Numbered from the stretch's first letter, positions 44,751-56,820 are shown. The stretch: 64,000 bases of DNA from Monodelphis domestica (GCF_027887165.1 NC_077235.1:17693383-17757382), one strand, 5' to 3'. Numbers and translations are program-made. Notes: generated from the sequence alone by a model not told the origin.

Positions 44751-44952
44751 AGGGAGCAGCTGGGTTACTCAGTGGATTGAGAGCCAGATCTAGAGATGGG
44801 AAGTCCTGGGTTCAAATCCTCAGACACTACCCAGCTGTGTGACCCTGGGCAAGTCACTTGAGCCCCCATTGCCTAGCTCTTATCACTCTTCTGCCTTAGA
44901 ACCAATACACAGTATCGACTCCAAGACAGAAGGTAAAGGTTTAAAAAAAAAG
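44751..44952 (+). mobile_element. tRNA-derived SINE
   Basis: AGGGAGCAGCTGGGTTACTCAG to GGTAAAGGTTTAAAAAAAAA with a small deletion after GGGTTCAAAT. Confidence 0.95.
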
Positions 44953-45400
44953 AAGCAGTACCATCTCTGTGGGTATCTTTCCATTGTGTCAGATATATGA
45001 CCATAGCAGAAGCATCCTTATAATCAATGGTGCAATAAACCAGATGGCTTTCAAATGATTGTCAGTAGTAAAACACTATCTTCTCAAAGAAATGGGCAAA
45101 GAAAACCTGAGTTTTACAAAGCATCTTGTTGAAATAATTACAAAACCATTGTTTTAAGCTCAGGCCTGATAGTTTTAAGGTCACCATAACAATCTCCATT
45201 CATGGGAAAACACTGACAATAAAGTTTCTTGAAGATTGGTGTCCTTCCAAAAATATTTTGTCTATAGCAAGCTTATTTTTTCCCCTGATAACAAGCTATT
45301 TTGCTTGATCCCAGATTTGAAATTCAGCTTCTTCTAGGGAAGCCATCCAAAATAATAATTTAAGAGCCTCAATCTCAGAAGGATACTGTTAATTTGTTAA
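44953..45400. other. Non-coding stretch, nothing recognised
   Basis: No gene or named repeat. Confidence 0.4.
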
Positions 45401-45404
45401 TTGA

Positions 45405-45868
45405 AATTTTTTATTTAATTAATTAATTTAGAATTTTTTTTCCATCTTTACATAATTCATGTTCTTTCCCTTACCTCCTCCCCTCCATCTCCCCCCCCCC
45501 CTGCACCCCCATAGCCAATGCACCATTCTACTGGGTTTTACATGTGTCACTGATCAAGACCTATTTCCATTGTTGATGTTTGTACTAGGATGTTCATTTA
45601 GAGTCTGTATCCCCAATCATGACCCCATCAACTCATGTGATCGATCATATGCTTTTCTTCTACATTTCTACTCCCACAGTTCTTTCTCTGGATGTGGAAA
45701 GCATTCTTTCTCATAGGTCTCTCAGAATTGTCCTGGATCATTGCATTGCTGCTAGTAGAGACATCTATTACATTCGATTGTACCACAGTGTATCAGTCTC
45801 TGTGTACAATGTTCTCCTGGTTCTGCTCCTCTCACTCTGCATCAATTCCTGGAGGTTGTTCAGAAGGA
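45405..45868 (-). mobile_element. L1 3' end, antisense, truncated
   Basis: TTTTTTATTTAATTAATTAATTTAG, the antisense L1 3' UTR (TGGGTTTTACATGTGTCACTGATCAAG), then the end of ORF2 (CATTCGATTGTACCACAGTG, TGTACAATGTTCTCCTGGTTCTGC). It ends at CTGGAGGTTGTTC. Overlapping plus-strand frames are artefacts. Confidence 0.9.
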
Positions 45869-45879
45869 CACTTTGAAGA

Positions 45880-46190
45880 ATGATCTCCTCTCCTTCAGAA
45901 GTATTCCTTCCTGCTGAAGCATATCTGCCCTTCCAGCAGGAGCACCCCTTCTATCTAAAATATACCTTCACCTCCCTACTGGACCACCTCCTTCCTGTTT
46001 AATGGACCTATGTCTCTGTGTTCCCCAATTCAGTGCTGCCTTTACATGAATTATGCTCTGGGTTAGTGGGTGTATATGAGTTGTATCCTTTCCATCTTTC
46101 TCATTTCCCTTCTTCCTCTTTGCTTGCGAATAAAGCATTGCATTAAACTGGTTCCCATTGTTTTATGTGTTATTCTCAGCATAAGAAGTC
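45880..46190 (+). mobile_element. LTR-like sequence, boundaries unclear
   Basis: C/T-rich stretch ending in CTTGCGAATAAAGCATTGCATTAAACTGG, which resembles an LTR poly(A) signal and U5. No terminal duplication could be read. Confidence 0.3.
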
Positions 46191-47213
46191 ATTAAGAGGT
46201 TGTTTCCCCAAGTGTCTCTTGCTAGCCCCAGGGCCTCTCCATGAACATAAGCTGAGTATCAGAAACAGTACTTAACCTACTTCCAGTCATACCTACACTG
46301 GGGGATTAGAGTAGTATGAGCCTAATTGTAGAAATCAAGGGTCAATAGGGGAGCCCTACATCTTCCCAGGAGAGACTCCCTTATTCCACAGGGCTGCCAC
46401 ATGAAACTTTTGGGTCTCAAAACAGAGGCCATCTAGTTCACATGTGGAAACTGAGACACAGAAAAGTCAAGTGATTTGTTCAGGGACAGCAGCAGATTTT
46501 GAACTAAGGTCCTCTAGTTCCATAGCCAATCCTTTTTCCATTATACCAAAAGAATCACAGAGGTTCTGAGCTGGAAGGGATATAATCCAGTGATGTCATT
46601 TTATAGAGGGTTATAGAAAATAAGCAATATGCCTACATTCACATATCTTGGGGTTAGAAAATGCAAATCATCTGAGACTTCACAACATTGCATTTCTTTC
46701 TTTATGTCCATTAAATGGAGTACTAGGCTAATAATGACCCCATCCAAAGTTTCCCCTGAACACCAGATTTAAAAAAAAAATATCTTCTTACAGTCCTAAA
46801 AACCTGGATCCTCCCCAAACACACTACATCTCTGGCAATACTTTCCAATACACTAATGTTCCTTCTTTCATGCCCATTGACATTCCTGGATAAGAGGAAG
46901 ACTAGACTTATATCCTCTATCCAGAAGCAAGTGACTTTGATCTGCCAGCCCTGTTTTTATCATCTGTAGTGTCATTTTGATTTCTTCTAGGGAATGTGAT
47001 ACCAGGGTTAAAGGGTGTTGAGCATCTCACAATGCTCGTTAAAAGAAAAGATCCTGCTGAAATGTTTTTTGCCTATCTTTTCCATCTTCCATTTGTATCT
47101 ATCGTCTTCTCATTTTTCAGCTTTAATGCTATTGGGATGATTTTGTTTAGCTTTTAATAGTTTGCTTAAATATCTCAGGGTTAAATCTTAAAAGTATTCA
47201 GTATCTTTTTTCC
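46191..47213. other. Non-coding stretch with an old LINE-type trace
   Basis: About 46410-46560 (GGAAACTGAGACACAG, TTTGAACTAAGGTCC) is an L3/MIR3-like tail. The remainder is unassigned. Confidence 0.4.
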
Positions 47214-47229
47214 CCTTATTACTCTTCTT

Positions 47230-47775
47230 AAACACTAGAAAGTATAGGAATAGAAGGGTCATTCCTAAAAAATAAAAAAAAACAGTATATATCTAAAACC
47301 ATCAGGAACCATCATCTGCAATGGGGATAAACTAGAAGCCTTCCCAATAAGATCAGGAGGGAAACAAGGATGCCCATTATCACCTCTATTATTTAACATT
47401 GTACTAGAAACACTAGCAGTAGCAATTAGAGAAGAAAAAGAAATTGAAGGCATCAAAATAGGCAAGGAGGAGACCAAGTTATCACTCTTTGCAGATGACA
47501 TGATGGTCTACTTAAAGAATCCTAGAGATTCAACCAAAAAGCTAATTGAAATAATCAACAACTTTAGCAAAGCTGCAGGATACAAAATAAACCCACATAA
47601 ATCATCAGCATTTCTATATATCTCCAATATATCTCAGCAGCAAGAATTAGAAAGAGAACTTCCACTTAAAATCATCCTAGACAATATAAAATACTTAGGA
47701 ATCTATCTGCCGAGACAAACACAGGAACTATATGAACACAACTACAAAACACTCTCCACACAATTAAAATTAGAT
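47230..47775 (+). mobile_element. Internal L1 ORF2 fragment with 16-bp TSD
   Basis: Encodes the L1 reverse-transcriptase core. The frame continues from GTIICNGDKLEAFPIRSGG and GCPLSPLLFN through [12 protein letters not shown] (the catalytic FADD box) and [16 protein letters not shown] to about residue TLSTQLKLD, with one frameshift near the A-rich run at 47270. It is flanked by CCTTATTACTCTTCTT at 47214-47229 and 47776-47791. There is no L1 3' UTR or poly-A, so both ends are truncated. Confidence 0.9.
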
Positions 47776-47791
47776 CCTTATTACTCTTCTT

Positions 47792-48774
47792 TCTTCTTCT
47801 GTGCTAGAAAATCTGTCCTTAGCTCTGATAGTCTGACTGATCTCAGGGATGCCTCACACATCAGTAAGTCATTTCTTATGTGTTAAAATATAGCCAATTT
47901 AATTCTTTGTGATTTCTTTTGTGCTTCCTGTGTTTAAGAACCAACCAGTATTTCTTTTTGAGAAATTACTCAAGATATACAGGCGTGAGCTTTCAGTATT
48001 ATCTACAATCAAGCCAATGTTCTGGGCCATACTATCTTGACATCCTTTCTGTAAACTAAACCAGCAGAAAGAAAAGTTGCAGGTAAATTGAAGAATGGTT
48101 CCCAGGTATGTCTTAGAGAGGTTTACTTGTTTTTTTAATCACATATGCCAAAGTCACAAGAAAGATTTTATTAGACATTTCCTCATCATATAGTGCAGCC
48201 CTCATCATAACTCTCTGAAAAAAAAGACTGGCATGAAAATAATGCAGCTTCTACAATGACCACAGTTGCTGGGAACTACGAGGTAAAGAAATTCTGTGAA
48301 GACCCTGCAAATAACTCAACACCTACTTGGATGCTTGCTTAGTGACTTCAATGAAAAGAAGAGAAAAAAGCAAAGATAGGGATAAATACATGTTAAGTAT
48401 GATTTTTAAAAAAGAAACAAGAGGCCAAAGGCTTAGAAACACTATCTTTCTCTTAGCCAAAAATGTCCCCGTCATTTTAAAATGCTGTAAAAATCCAAGA
48501 TGTTATTACTATTTATAATGCTAATAGCTCATTTTTATTACTCTTTAAGAGAACCTTTTCTTCACCATCTCAAGTCTGTCAGAGAAGGAATATATGTATA
48601 ATTTGTTTTCCACTTAATGGAGGAGAAAACTAGAGCCCAGAATGGGTAAAGAAGGTTCCGTTACTATTAAAAATGTTGATTTTTGATTTGGCTCTCCCAT
48701 AGCTGGTGCTCAAATCTTTTACTCCTAACACCAAGGTCACTACAACCTTTCCATTTATTTAGCAGGAAAGCCTC
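47792..48774. other. Non-coding stretch, nothing recognised
   Basis: No gene. A 63-codon frame at 48327 has no support. Confidence 0.4.
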
Positions 48775-48990
48775 CAATCTAATAAATATTTACAAAGTGC
48801 CTACTGTGTGCAAAGTACTCTGCTAGGTACAAAAACAGTGATAAAAAACAGCTCCTTCTCTCTGAGGAACTCACATGATACTGGTGGGAACAAACTGTAA
48901 CTAAGTATATACAAGGGAACAGAGAATGGAGCATACCATGTCAACAAAGTCCAAATTAAAAATCAACACCTTCTTTGAGAACCTTCTGCC
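48775..48990 (+). repeat. Long dispersed repeat, 5' head
   Basis: AATATTTACAAAGTGCCTACTGTGTGC, CTCTGCTAGG, then GGAACTCACATGATACTGG, as at 42.17 kb. Confidence 0.4.
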
Positions 48991-49615
48991 TCTTTGACCC
49001 TTAGCTTCAGGAGGCAAAAAAAAAAATGAAGTTCTCTACCATCGGGGATCTTGACTCTATTGAGAATATGACACAAAAAAGATTAAGATATGTATACACA
49101 CACACACACACATATATAAAACACGAAAACTTCAAGAATACTCTAAGACACTATACTATAAGACGTATCAGAGGTACCCTACAAAGTGCTCTATGACTTA
49201 AGGAGAAGAAAGTGTTCTCTCTTTCCCACAATTATTTAAAAATTTTTTAAATATTTTCCATGGTTACATGGGTAGAATAGCAAAGTGGGAGAAATCTTCT
49301 TTTCTAACTATCTAATCTAAATGGGTGGTGGAAGGGGGAGGCCAAACTTCATTTTTAACTATATGCCTGGGGTGAATGCAGAATATAAGCTCCAAAGTAA
49401 AGAAGTATTCCATTGTTAGCACATCAACTAAAACGAAGAAGTCTTCAAGATTAAACTTAACATACAGGTGAAAACCCATAATGATTCCCTTTGGCATCTT
49501 TAGAGAACTCCTTATGCATTCATTCAGAGTTTGCCCACTTGAGGGGAAGTCCTTTGACATCTGCCTCGATAACCATTCCTTTCTTTTTTTGCTGCTTTCC
49601 AGAGCCAATGTCATT
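48991..49615. other. Non-coding stretch, short CA run
   Basis: A (CA)n run lies at about 49096-49110. A 100-codon minus-strand frame (49312-49614) has no motif that I recognise and ends at the L1 target site. Not supported. Confidence 0.35.
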
Positions 49616-49629
49616 GGGCTTTACATTTT

Positions 49630-51199
49630 TAAAAAATTTTTTATTTGATCATTTCCAAGTATTATTCATTAGAGACAAAGATCATTTTCTTCCCCACCCA
49701 CCCATAGCCGACACGTGATTCCACTGGGTTTCACATGTGTTCTTGATTCTAACCCATTGCCAATGTTTTTAGTATTTGTATCAGAGTGTTCGTTTACAGT
49801 CTCTCCTCAGACATGTCCCCTCAACCCCTGTAGTCAAGCAGTTGCTTTTCCTCAGTGTTTCCACTCCCACAGTTTGTCCTCTGCTTGTAGATAGTGTTTT
49901 TCTCCTAGATATCTGCAGATTGTTCAGGGATATTACACCACCACTAATGGAGGAGTGCATTACCTTTGGTTGTACCACAGTGTAACAGTCTCTGTGTACA
50001 ATGTTCTCCTGGTTCTGCTCCTCTCACTCTGCATCACTTCCTGGAGGTCGTTCCAGTCTCCATGGAATTCCTCCATTTTATTATTCCTTTGAGCACAATA
50101 GTATTCCATCACCAACATATACCACAATTTGTTCAGCCATTCTCCAATTGAAGGGCATCCCCTCATTTTCCAAATTTTGACCACCACAAAGAGCTCAGCT
50201 ATGAATATTCTTGTACAAGTCTTTTTCCTTATTGTCTCTTTGGGGTACAAACCCAGCAGTGCTATAGCTGGATCAAAGGGCAGACAGTCCCTTATCACCC
50301 TTTGGGCATAGTTCCAAATTGTCCTCCAGAATGGTTTGATCAGTTCACAACTCCACCAGCAACGAATTAATGTCCCTACTTTGCCACATCCCCTCCAGCA
50401 TTCACTACTTTCCTCTGCTGTCATGTTGGCCAATCTGCTAGGTGTGAGGTGATACCTCAGAGTTGTTTTGCTTTGCATCTCTCTGATTATAAGAGATTTA
50501 GAGCATTTTTTCATGTGCTTATTAATAGTTTTGATTTCTTTGGCTGGGAACTGCCTATTCATGTCCCTTGCCCATTTATCAATTGGAGAATAGCTTGATT
50601 CTTTATACAATTGATTTAGTTCTTTATAAATTTGAGTAATTAAACCTTTGTCAGAGGTTTTTATGAAGATTGTTTCCCAATTTGTTGCTTCCCTTCTGAT
50701 TTTAGTTATATTGGTTTTGTTTGTACAAAAGCTTTTTAATTTGATGTAATTGAAATTCTTTATTTTACATTTTGTGACTCTATGTCTTGCTTGCTTTTAA
50801 AGTCTTTCTCTTCCCAAAGGTCTGACATGTATACTATTCTGTGTTTACCTAATTTACTTATGGTTTCCTTCTTTATGTTCAAGTCATTCACCCATTTTGA
50901 ATTTATCTTGGTGTAGGGTATGAGGTGTTGATCCAGTCCTAATCTCTCACACACTGTCTTCCAATTTTCCCAGCAGTTTTTATCGAATAGGGGATTTTTG
51001 TCCCAAAAGCTGGGGTCTTTGGGTTTGTCATATACTGTCCTGCTGGGGTCACTTGCCTCAAGTCTATTCCACTGATCCTCCTTTCTGTCTCTTAGCCAGT
51101 ACCAAATTGTTTTGATGACTGCCGTTTTGTAATATAGTTTGAGATATGGGACTGCAAGGCCCCCTTCCTTTGTATTTTTTTTTCATTATTTCCCTGGAT
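49630..51199 (-). mobile_element. 5'-truncated L1, antisense, with 14-bp TSD
   Basis: About 1.57 kb. Flanked by GGGCTTTACATTTT at 49616-49629 and 51200-51213. The minus strand encodes ORF2 C-terminus from SPIDKWARDMNRQF through SLIIREMQSK, CWWSCELIKPFWR, CLPFDPAIALLGLYP and the terminal RTLYTETVTLWYN. It is open for 216 codons (50610-49960), with a break upstream at about 50660. It is the best-preserved L1 here and so the youngest. Confidence 0.95.
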
Positions 51200-51213
51200 G
51201 GGCTTTACATTTT

Positions 51214-52241
51214 GATCAGAGGACAAACGCAAATGATTGTAACTTGTGTCGGTATCATTGACCAGGAATCAGATCCCTCACGCAACAGTGTCAGTGAGTT
51301 AATGGTCCAAAAGACACGCAACATTTATAGCCTTTTAAGGTCTTGGTTAAAAGAAAAATCTCCCCAGAAGAAAAAGCAACTCACACAGAAGCCCCATGGA
51401 TCGTAGGATTGGTGGTACATAATGATAGAAAAAATGTAATATGCCTCCATTCTTTTAGTTTGTTTTAGAATGTAAAGCCCAAAAGGTAAATCTATGGCCT
51501 TGGCCTGTGAACTGAGGTCTTTATTTAGCTAGTATTTATACACATATAAACACTTGAAATTCAGCGAAAAAGTTTCTAATTTTATTCCAAGTTTTTCATT
51601 GTTTCCAGAAGGAAAGCAACTAATTCTCGGGGATTTTTGGACAGACTTCATAACACCTATTAGAGTCTGGGAAATGTCTTTCCTCTCTCTGCAGGCTGAG
51701 TTTTCCTTTGGCAAGCAAGCTTGCCAGTTACAAGGAAACTTGGGGTAGCAGCTTAGTTTGTTGAGAAAAGCAGTATCACTGCAAGTGACAATGGAAATGA
51801 GCACACTGGAAGCCAAATTTGAAAAGGCTGCTTGCTGTGTGACTCTAGGGAGTCCTATACTGAGAAAAAACTAGTCAGGGCAGAATTTTAAAAATTACCA
51901 CTCAAGCTAGCTAGCAACTAGAACTTCTGCATGGTATGCTGATGACAGACTTCCCTACGTCCTCTTTCAAATGATTCCTTTTGCCAAGTTTGCTCCATCC
52001 TTCTGCCAAGCCTGTCATGTCATACCCAATCAGTGCTTATGTGCATGGAACTCCTTTTAGATCAACCTTTTCCTTGCCACCCATTTTCAATCCCTTGGTG
52101 TAAACCTGGTTGTCTCTCACCTAGACCAACGACTGTCTAAATGTTTTTGATTGCACCCCACATTAGTAAAAAAGTTTTTGAGTACAGACCATAATATATG
52201 AATGCTCATTTCTTTATATATTATATAAGGCAATATAGTAC
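51214..52241. other. Non-coding stretch, nothing recognised
   Basis: Frames at 51529-51816 (minus) and 51146-51406 (plus) have no motif or splice support. Confidence 0.4.
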
Positions 52242-52675
52242 TGCTCTACTATGTCCATGCTCAAATATGCAGAAACAGACACTTACAAGGATGAGAAAAG
52301 ATGAAATAAATATTATATTAAACTCATTAAACTGAATAAAATAGTGGTAGAAAAATACCTATTGCTATACTGTGTCCAGGCTCAAATATGAAGAAATAGA
52401 CACAAGGATGAGAAAAAAATGAAAGGAACTTTGTATTAAACTCATTAAACTACAGGGCAGTGGATTGAGAGTAAGACCTAGAGACAGAAGGTCCTGGGTT
52501 CAAATCTGGCCTCAGACACTTCCCAGTTGTGTGACCCTGGGCAAGTCACTTAACCCCCATTGCCTAGCCCATACCACTCTTTGCCTTGGAACCAATACAC
52601 AGTATTGATTCCAAGACAGAAGGGAAGGGTTTAAAACAATTACTAAACTGAATAAAAATAGTGGTAAAAAAATCT
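52242..52675. repeat. Tandem duplication (about 121 bp), second copy split by a SINE
   Basis: Copy 1 (52242-52362) and copy 2 (52363-52452 plus about 52636-52675) share TGCTCTACTATGTCCATGCTC / TGCTATACTGTGTCCAGGCTC, CAAGGATGAGAAAA, ATTAAACTCATTAAACT and GAATAAAATAGTGGTA. The second copy is interrupted by the SINE. Confidence 0.8.
52453..52635 (+). mobile_element. tRNA-derived SINE, 5'-truncated
   Basis: Begins at CAGGGCAGTGGATTGAGAG, lacking the first 20 or so bases, and runs to GGGAAGGGTTTAAAAC. It sits in the second unit of the tandem duplication. Confidence 0.9.
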
Positions 52676-52818
52676 ATTCTCATAATTTCTAATGATAACT
52701 TTAGGGCACTGCTCCTGAATGTTTCATTATTTTTTAAATCTTGGTTTAATAAACAATAATAGTAATGTGAAGAACAGGTCCTGACAAGATGGTGGACTCT
52801 TCTCATAAGTCCAAATAA

Positions 52819-53224
52819 TGAAGTAAAAAGAAAATTGAGTTAAGTTTCATGTCCCCAGCTTAAGCTCATTTTACCCACATCCATGTGGGCAGGACATGAG
52901 GAGGAACACATGACAGGTGAGCCTTCAGGCTAACAAGTGAAGTTTCTTTACTTTGGTATGAATGATTGGGGTTGTAAATAGCATTCCCCAATCAGCTGGC
53001 TCTCAAGAATAATTTATAACTCTCTAGTAATGGGCCAATGGTGAATGACAGGGAGATAGATTCATGTTAATAAAAGGAAGCCAGCTGTTTTCACTCCTTG
53101 TACTTGCTTGTTGGCTGTACCACTGGCTCATGAGTCCCCCATTCTCATGAGGATGAAATAAAATAGCCTGTGCCACATTAACGCTGAGTTCCAGATTCTT
53201 TTGAATTGGTGGTCATTCCTCTCA
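52819..53224 (+). mobile_element. Solo LTR candidate (TSD ATAA, weak)
   Basis: TGAAGTAAAAAG...TCATTCCTCTCA, 406 bp, flanked by ATAA at 52815-52818 and 53225-53228. It has a GGATGAAATAAAATAGCC poly(A)-signal-like end followed by a U5-like stretch. The duplication falls in AT-rich sequence, so it is weak support. Confidence 0.5.
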
Positions 53225-53470
53225 ATAATAATAGACAACATTTATATAGTATTTACTGTGTGCCAGGCACTGTGCTTGGCACTTTATTATTTCATTTTGG
53301 TCCTCACAATAGCCCTGGGAGATAGAATGCTACTATTTTTATTATTATTTTACCTATGAGGAAACTAAGGCAAACAGAGGTTAAGAGGCCTAGAGACATG
53401 AAGCTAGTGAGTGTACAAAGTACACATTTGAACTCAGATCTTCTTGACTCAATTCTCACTACACCATCAC
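53225..53470 (-). mobile_element. MIR/THER-type SINE, antisense
   Basis: TACTGTGTGCCAGGCACTGTGC, CCTCACAATAGCCCTGGGAG, CTATGAGGAAACTAAGGCAAACAG, TGAACTCAGATCTTC: full antisense order. Confidence 0.8.
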
Positions 53471-54677
53471 ATATCAAATTTGTTTCCCTTGTGGACATTT
53501 TTTATGTCACACCAAGATACTATAAATATTTCCAAGGAATAAAAATTAATCCAAGATCAAGTGATCCCCAGAGTTCTGGTTTTAGTATCACAGCAGCTCG
53601 TCAATGTCCAAAAGCCGATTTTCAAAGAGAAAATTGATTATCCTAATAATTTTAAAGGTTCAACCCTTTCAGTCATAAAGTCAGCCTTCACTACTTGTGT
53701 AACCTCTTTCTGAAATCCATAGTTTGCACTAAGAAGTTGTTTTGTTTCTACATTTTGATCCCCCCTAGTTGAACTTGGAATATTCCGGTACCAATTAATG
53801 TCTCTTCAGGGAGGTTGGCACTAGATACCCAAAATGCATCGGGATGTGGACAAACTTCCTCAATACTCTATTCACAACCATCACATATGAAAAAAGATAT
53901 CTGACAAAAAAATCCATAGATCCAAATTTAAGATGTACATCATTGACCATACTTATTAAATCATTAGGCTAATTTGTCAATTCTATCCATCAAAGATGTA
54001 GAGGTTTCTGGGTTTTTTTTGCTGAAATTCAGTTAGTAAATTTCAATCTGCTCTGATACCAATTTTTTGCTTTTAGAACTAAGCAGAAAGTGTGGTCTTG
54101 TGATATTTTTAACAGAAGGGTTCAAAACCCATTAAAAGTTTTCATTTGGAGAATGTTTAAGCAGGTCATAAAAAATCTGTCTGTAAATTTCCCAAATACG
54201 TAAATTTGAGAGTTTTCTACATGGTGTGTCTTTGGCAAAGTAAATGTATTTTGGTAACTCTGACAGCAAGAACTTAAGAGCTCTTAAATGTCTTACTGGT
54301 TGTGATGCCTTCGTATTATCACTAGACAGTGGCTCAAGGCAGAGTACATACTTGGGGAGGTTCAGAGTTAACCTCAGTAGATAAAAAAAATCTTTACAGC
54401 AAATAGACTTCTTGATAATTGAGGATTCTTTGGCTGATTTCTGATCACAATTGATTAGATTATCATTGGGGGTTTTTGTACTAAAAGTAAAAGAGTTGGC
54501 TCTGCCATTCTCTTGCTAGTTGCTGAGGAAAGTAGTAATAATAGAGTTCCCTATCTGTGGCCATCTGTCCATTTAGTGAGAGTTTTAGTTAAAGTTACAT
54601 AACATAATCCACAAATGCACTTACCTGTTCACATGTAAGCTGCAATTCATCACAGTACACTAAAGGTATGAATATAT
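53471..54677. other. Non-coding stretch, nothing recognised
   Basis: AT-rich. No gene, named repeat or RNA. Confidence 0.4.
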
Positions 54678-55090
54678 GGGGAGCAGCTACATGGGTCAGT
54701 GGATTGAGAGCCAGACGCAGAGACAGGAAATCCTGGGGTTTAAATATGTCTTCAGATACTTCCTAGATTGATCCTGGACAAGTTACTTGATCTCCATTGC
54801 CTAGCCCCATAGTGGTGAATCTATTGCACGTGTGCTGGGGGGGCACCCAGAGCCCTGTCTATGGGCATGCTCACTGTTGCCTCAGCACAGAGTTTGCCAG
54901 TTTGTTACTAGAAAGCCAGAGGGTTGCTGGAGGCCAGCTGCATGTCTCCCCCTCTCCATCGACACCTGAGGACATTTCTCACATCACCAGCATCTCTAAA
55001 AGGTTCACCATCACTGGCCTAGCCCATACTGCTCTTCTGTCCTGGAATCCATATACAGTATTAATTCAAAGATGAAAGGTAAGGGTTTCA
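54678..55090 (+). mobile_element. tRNA-derived SINE split by a hAT element
   Basis: The head and core (54678-54806: GGGGAGCAGCTACATGGGTCAG to CATTGCCTAGCC) and the tail (55017-55090: GCCTAGCCCATACTGCTC to GGTAAGGGTTTC) are continuous once the intervening 210 bp and one 8-bp duplication are removed. Confidence 0.95.
54807..55016. mobile_element. hAT-type non-autonomous element (8-bp TSD GCCTAGCC)
   Basis: 210 bp with terminal inverted repeats CCATAGTGGTGAA (left) and TTCACCATCACTG (right, i.e. CAGTGATGGTGAA inverted). Flanked by GCCTAGCC at 54799-54806 and 55017-55024. No coding capacity. The 8-bp duplication and CAGnG ends define hAT-type transposition. Confidence 0.85.
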
Positions 55091-55194
55091 AAAACACCTT
55101 TAAAAAGCAATATCTATCCCAAATAGGGTTTGCTGGTAAATATTTGACGATAGGTTCAATGAAAAAAAAATTGTTCTCTTCACACATTTTTAAG

Positions 55195-55330
55195 TTGACT
55201 ATTATTAATTATTTTATTGATGATATTATATTAATTATTTTATATTATACTACTTATATATTATTGTTGATTATATTACATTCTTTTATATTAAATATAA
55301 TTAATTATATTCTATATTATTAACTATCAT
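55195..55330. repeat. AT-rich low-complexity tract
   Basis: Almost pure A/T with ATTATTAATTATTTTAT-like phrases. The frame crossing it is an artefact. Confidence 0.8.
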
Positions 55331-55464
55331 TAACATTTTCTCCATCATTTTCTACATCATCATTAAGCCTACACAATCAACAAACAATAAGTCAATTCCT
55401 GATTTATAGTACTTGCTGATTTCTAAGGGGTAGATGCTTACACTGATAATTTTACAAATCAGTT

Positions 55465-55672
55465 TTTTTTTTAAATAAACACTTGCCTTCCATCTTGAAA
55501 TCAATACTGTGTATTGGTTCCAAGGCAGAAGAGTAGTTAAGGGCCAGGCAATGGGGGTCAAGTGACTTGCCCAGGGTCACACAGCTGGGAAGTGTCTGAG
55601 ACCAGATTTGATTCCAGGACCTCCCAACTCTAGGGATGGCTCTCAATGCACTGAGCTACCCAGCTGCCTCCA
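55465..55672 (-). mobile_element. tRNA-derived SINE, antisense, with 11-bp TSD
   Basis: Full antisense copy flanked by ACAAATCAGTT at 55454-55464 and 55673-55683. Confidence 0.95.
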
Positions 55673-55756
55673 ACAAATCAGTTCTTAAGAGTGTTTTGAG
55701 GTGATTCCAGCAGACCCGAAATGCATTCCACTTTAGAGATCCCCTTTGTAAATCAC

Positions 55757-55970
55757 AGGGACAGCTAGGTGGTTTAATGGATAGAAAAATGAGCTTAGGG
55801 TCAGGAAAACAGCTTCTTGAGTTCAAATGTGGCCTCAGATGACCTTGGACAAGTCACTTTAACCCTGTTACCCTCAGTTTCCTTATTTGTAAAATGAGGA
55901 ATTGGCAAGCCCCTTGGATACCTTTGACCCAAGCAGGGTCATGAAGAGTCAGACCAATTGAAAAACAAGG
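55757..55970 (+). mobile_element. Mar1-like SINE
   Basis: GGGACAGCTAGGTGG, GAGTTCAAATGTGGCCTC, CCTCAGTTTCCTTATTTGTAAAATG, GGATACCTTTGACCCAAGCAGGGTCATGAAGAGTCAG. Confidence 0.8.
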
Positions 55971-56179
55971 TAACAACAACAGAGTTGCAAATCACTCTGG
56001 TCAGCCTCCTTGCCCCAAATACTGAAACATTTTTAAGAGCATTTTAGAGTAAGTCTACTTATTTAACACGTGTATAAAGGGAAGAGTAGATTACTGCAAA
56101 CTTTCAATTTTATTTTGTCATTTCTATTGCTAAGTCATGCAGAGAACCTAAGAGGCACCATGGCATGGGGAAGGGGAAG

Positions 56180-56330
56180 AGAATAAATATCTATACAGCA
56201 CCTACTATGCCCCTGGCACTGTGCTAAGCACCTTATGTCTCCTCTGATCCAAATAACACTGAGAGGTAGGGCCATTCATGTTACGTCCATTTTACAGTTG
56301 AGAAAACCGAAGCAAGCCGAGGTTAAAGAA
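56180..56330 (-). mobile_element. MIR-type SINE, antisense, partial
   Basis: CAGCACCTACTATGCCCC, GGCACTGTGCTAAGCACC, CCATTTTACAGTTGAGAAAACCGAAGC. Confidence 0.7.
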
Positions 56331-56465
56331 GAAAGCATTGCGTATATACATCAACACATTTGTGTATATAGGTGTGTACATAAAACTATATAGGCACATA
56401 TTCAGGATGTCTCAAAGGTCTTAATGCGGCTTTGGAGGCTGAATTTAAAAGTTCACTAAGATATT

Positions 56466-56650
56466 TTTGTAAGCCCTTACCTTCTGTCTTAGAGCCAATT
56501 CTGTGTTCAAGAGACAAGGGCTAGACAATGGGGTTTAAGTGAATTGCCCAGGGGTCATCCAGCTAGCAAGTGTCTGAGGTTAAATTTGAACTTAGGACCT
56601 CCACTCTTCAGGTCTGGCTCTCAATCCACTGAGCCACCCAGCTGCTCCCT
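56466..56650 (-). mobile_element. tRNA-derived SINE, antisense, internally deleted
   Basis: TTTTTGTAAGCCCTTACCTTCTG to GAGCCACCCAGCTGCTCCC, lacking the segment between CTGTGTTC and GACAAGGGCTAG. It is the last repeat before the gene's upstream region. Confidence 0.9.
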
Positions 56651-56820
56651 GTCGTGCCCCGCCCCCATATACAAAAGCAAAAAGAATTCACATTTTTCCA
56701 TTTGTGCCAGTTCTTGACAGGGCACAGAAGGAGCCTGTGTGCGCCGAGCTGTGAGGGTGGGACCTAAATGGTTTTCGTCCCTTTGCCCGACATCTCTCCA
56801 AACTTCAAGACCCAGCAGGA

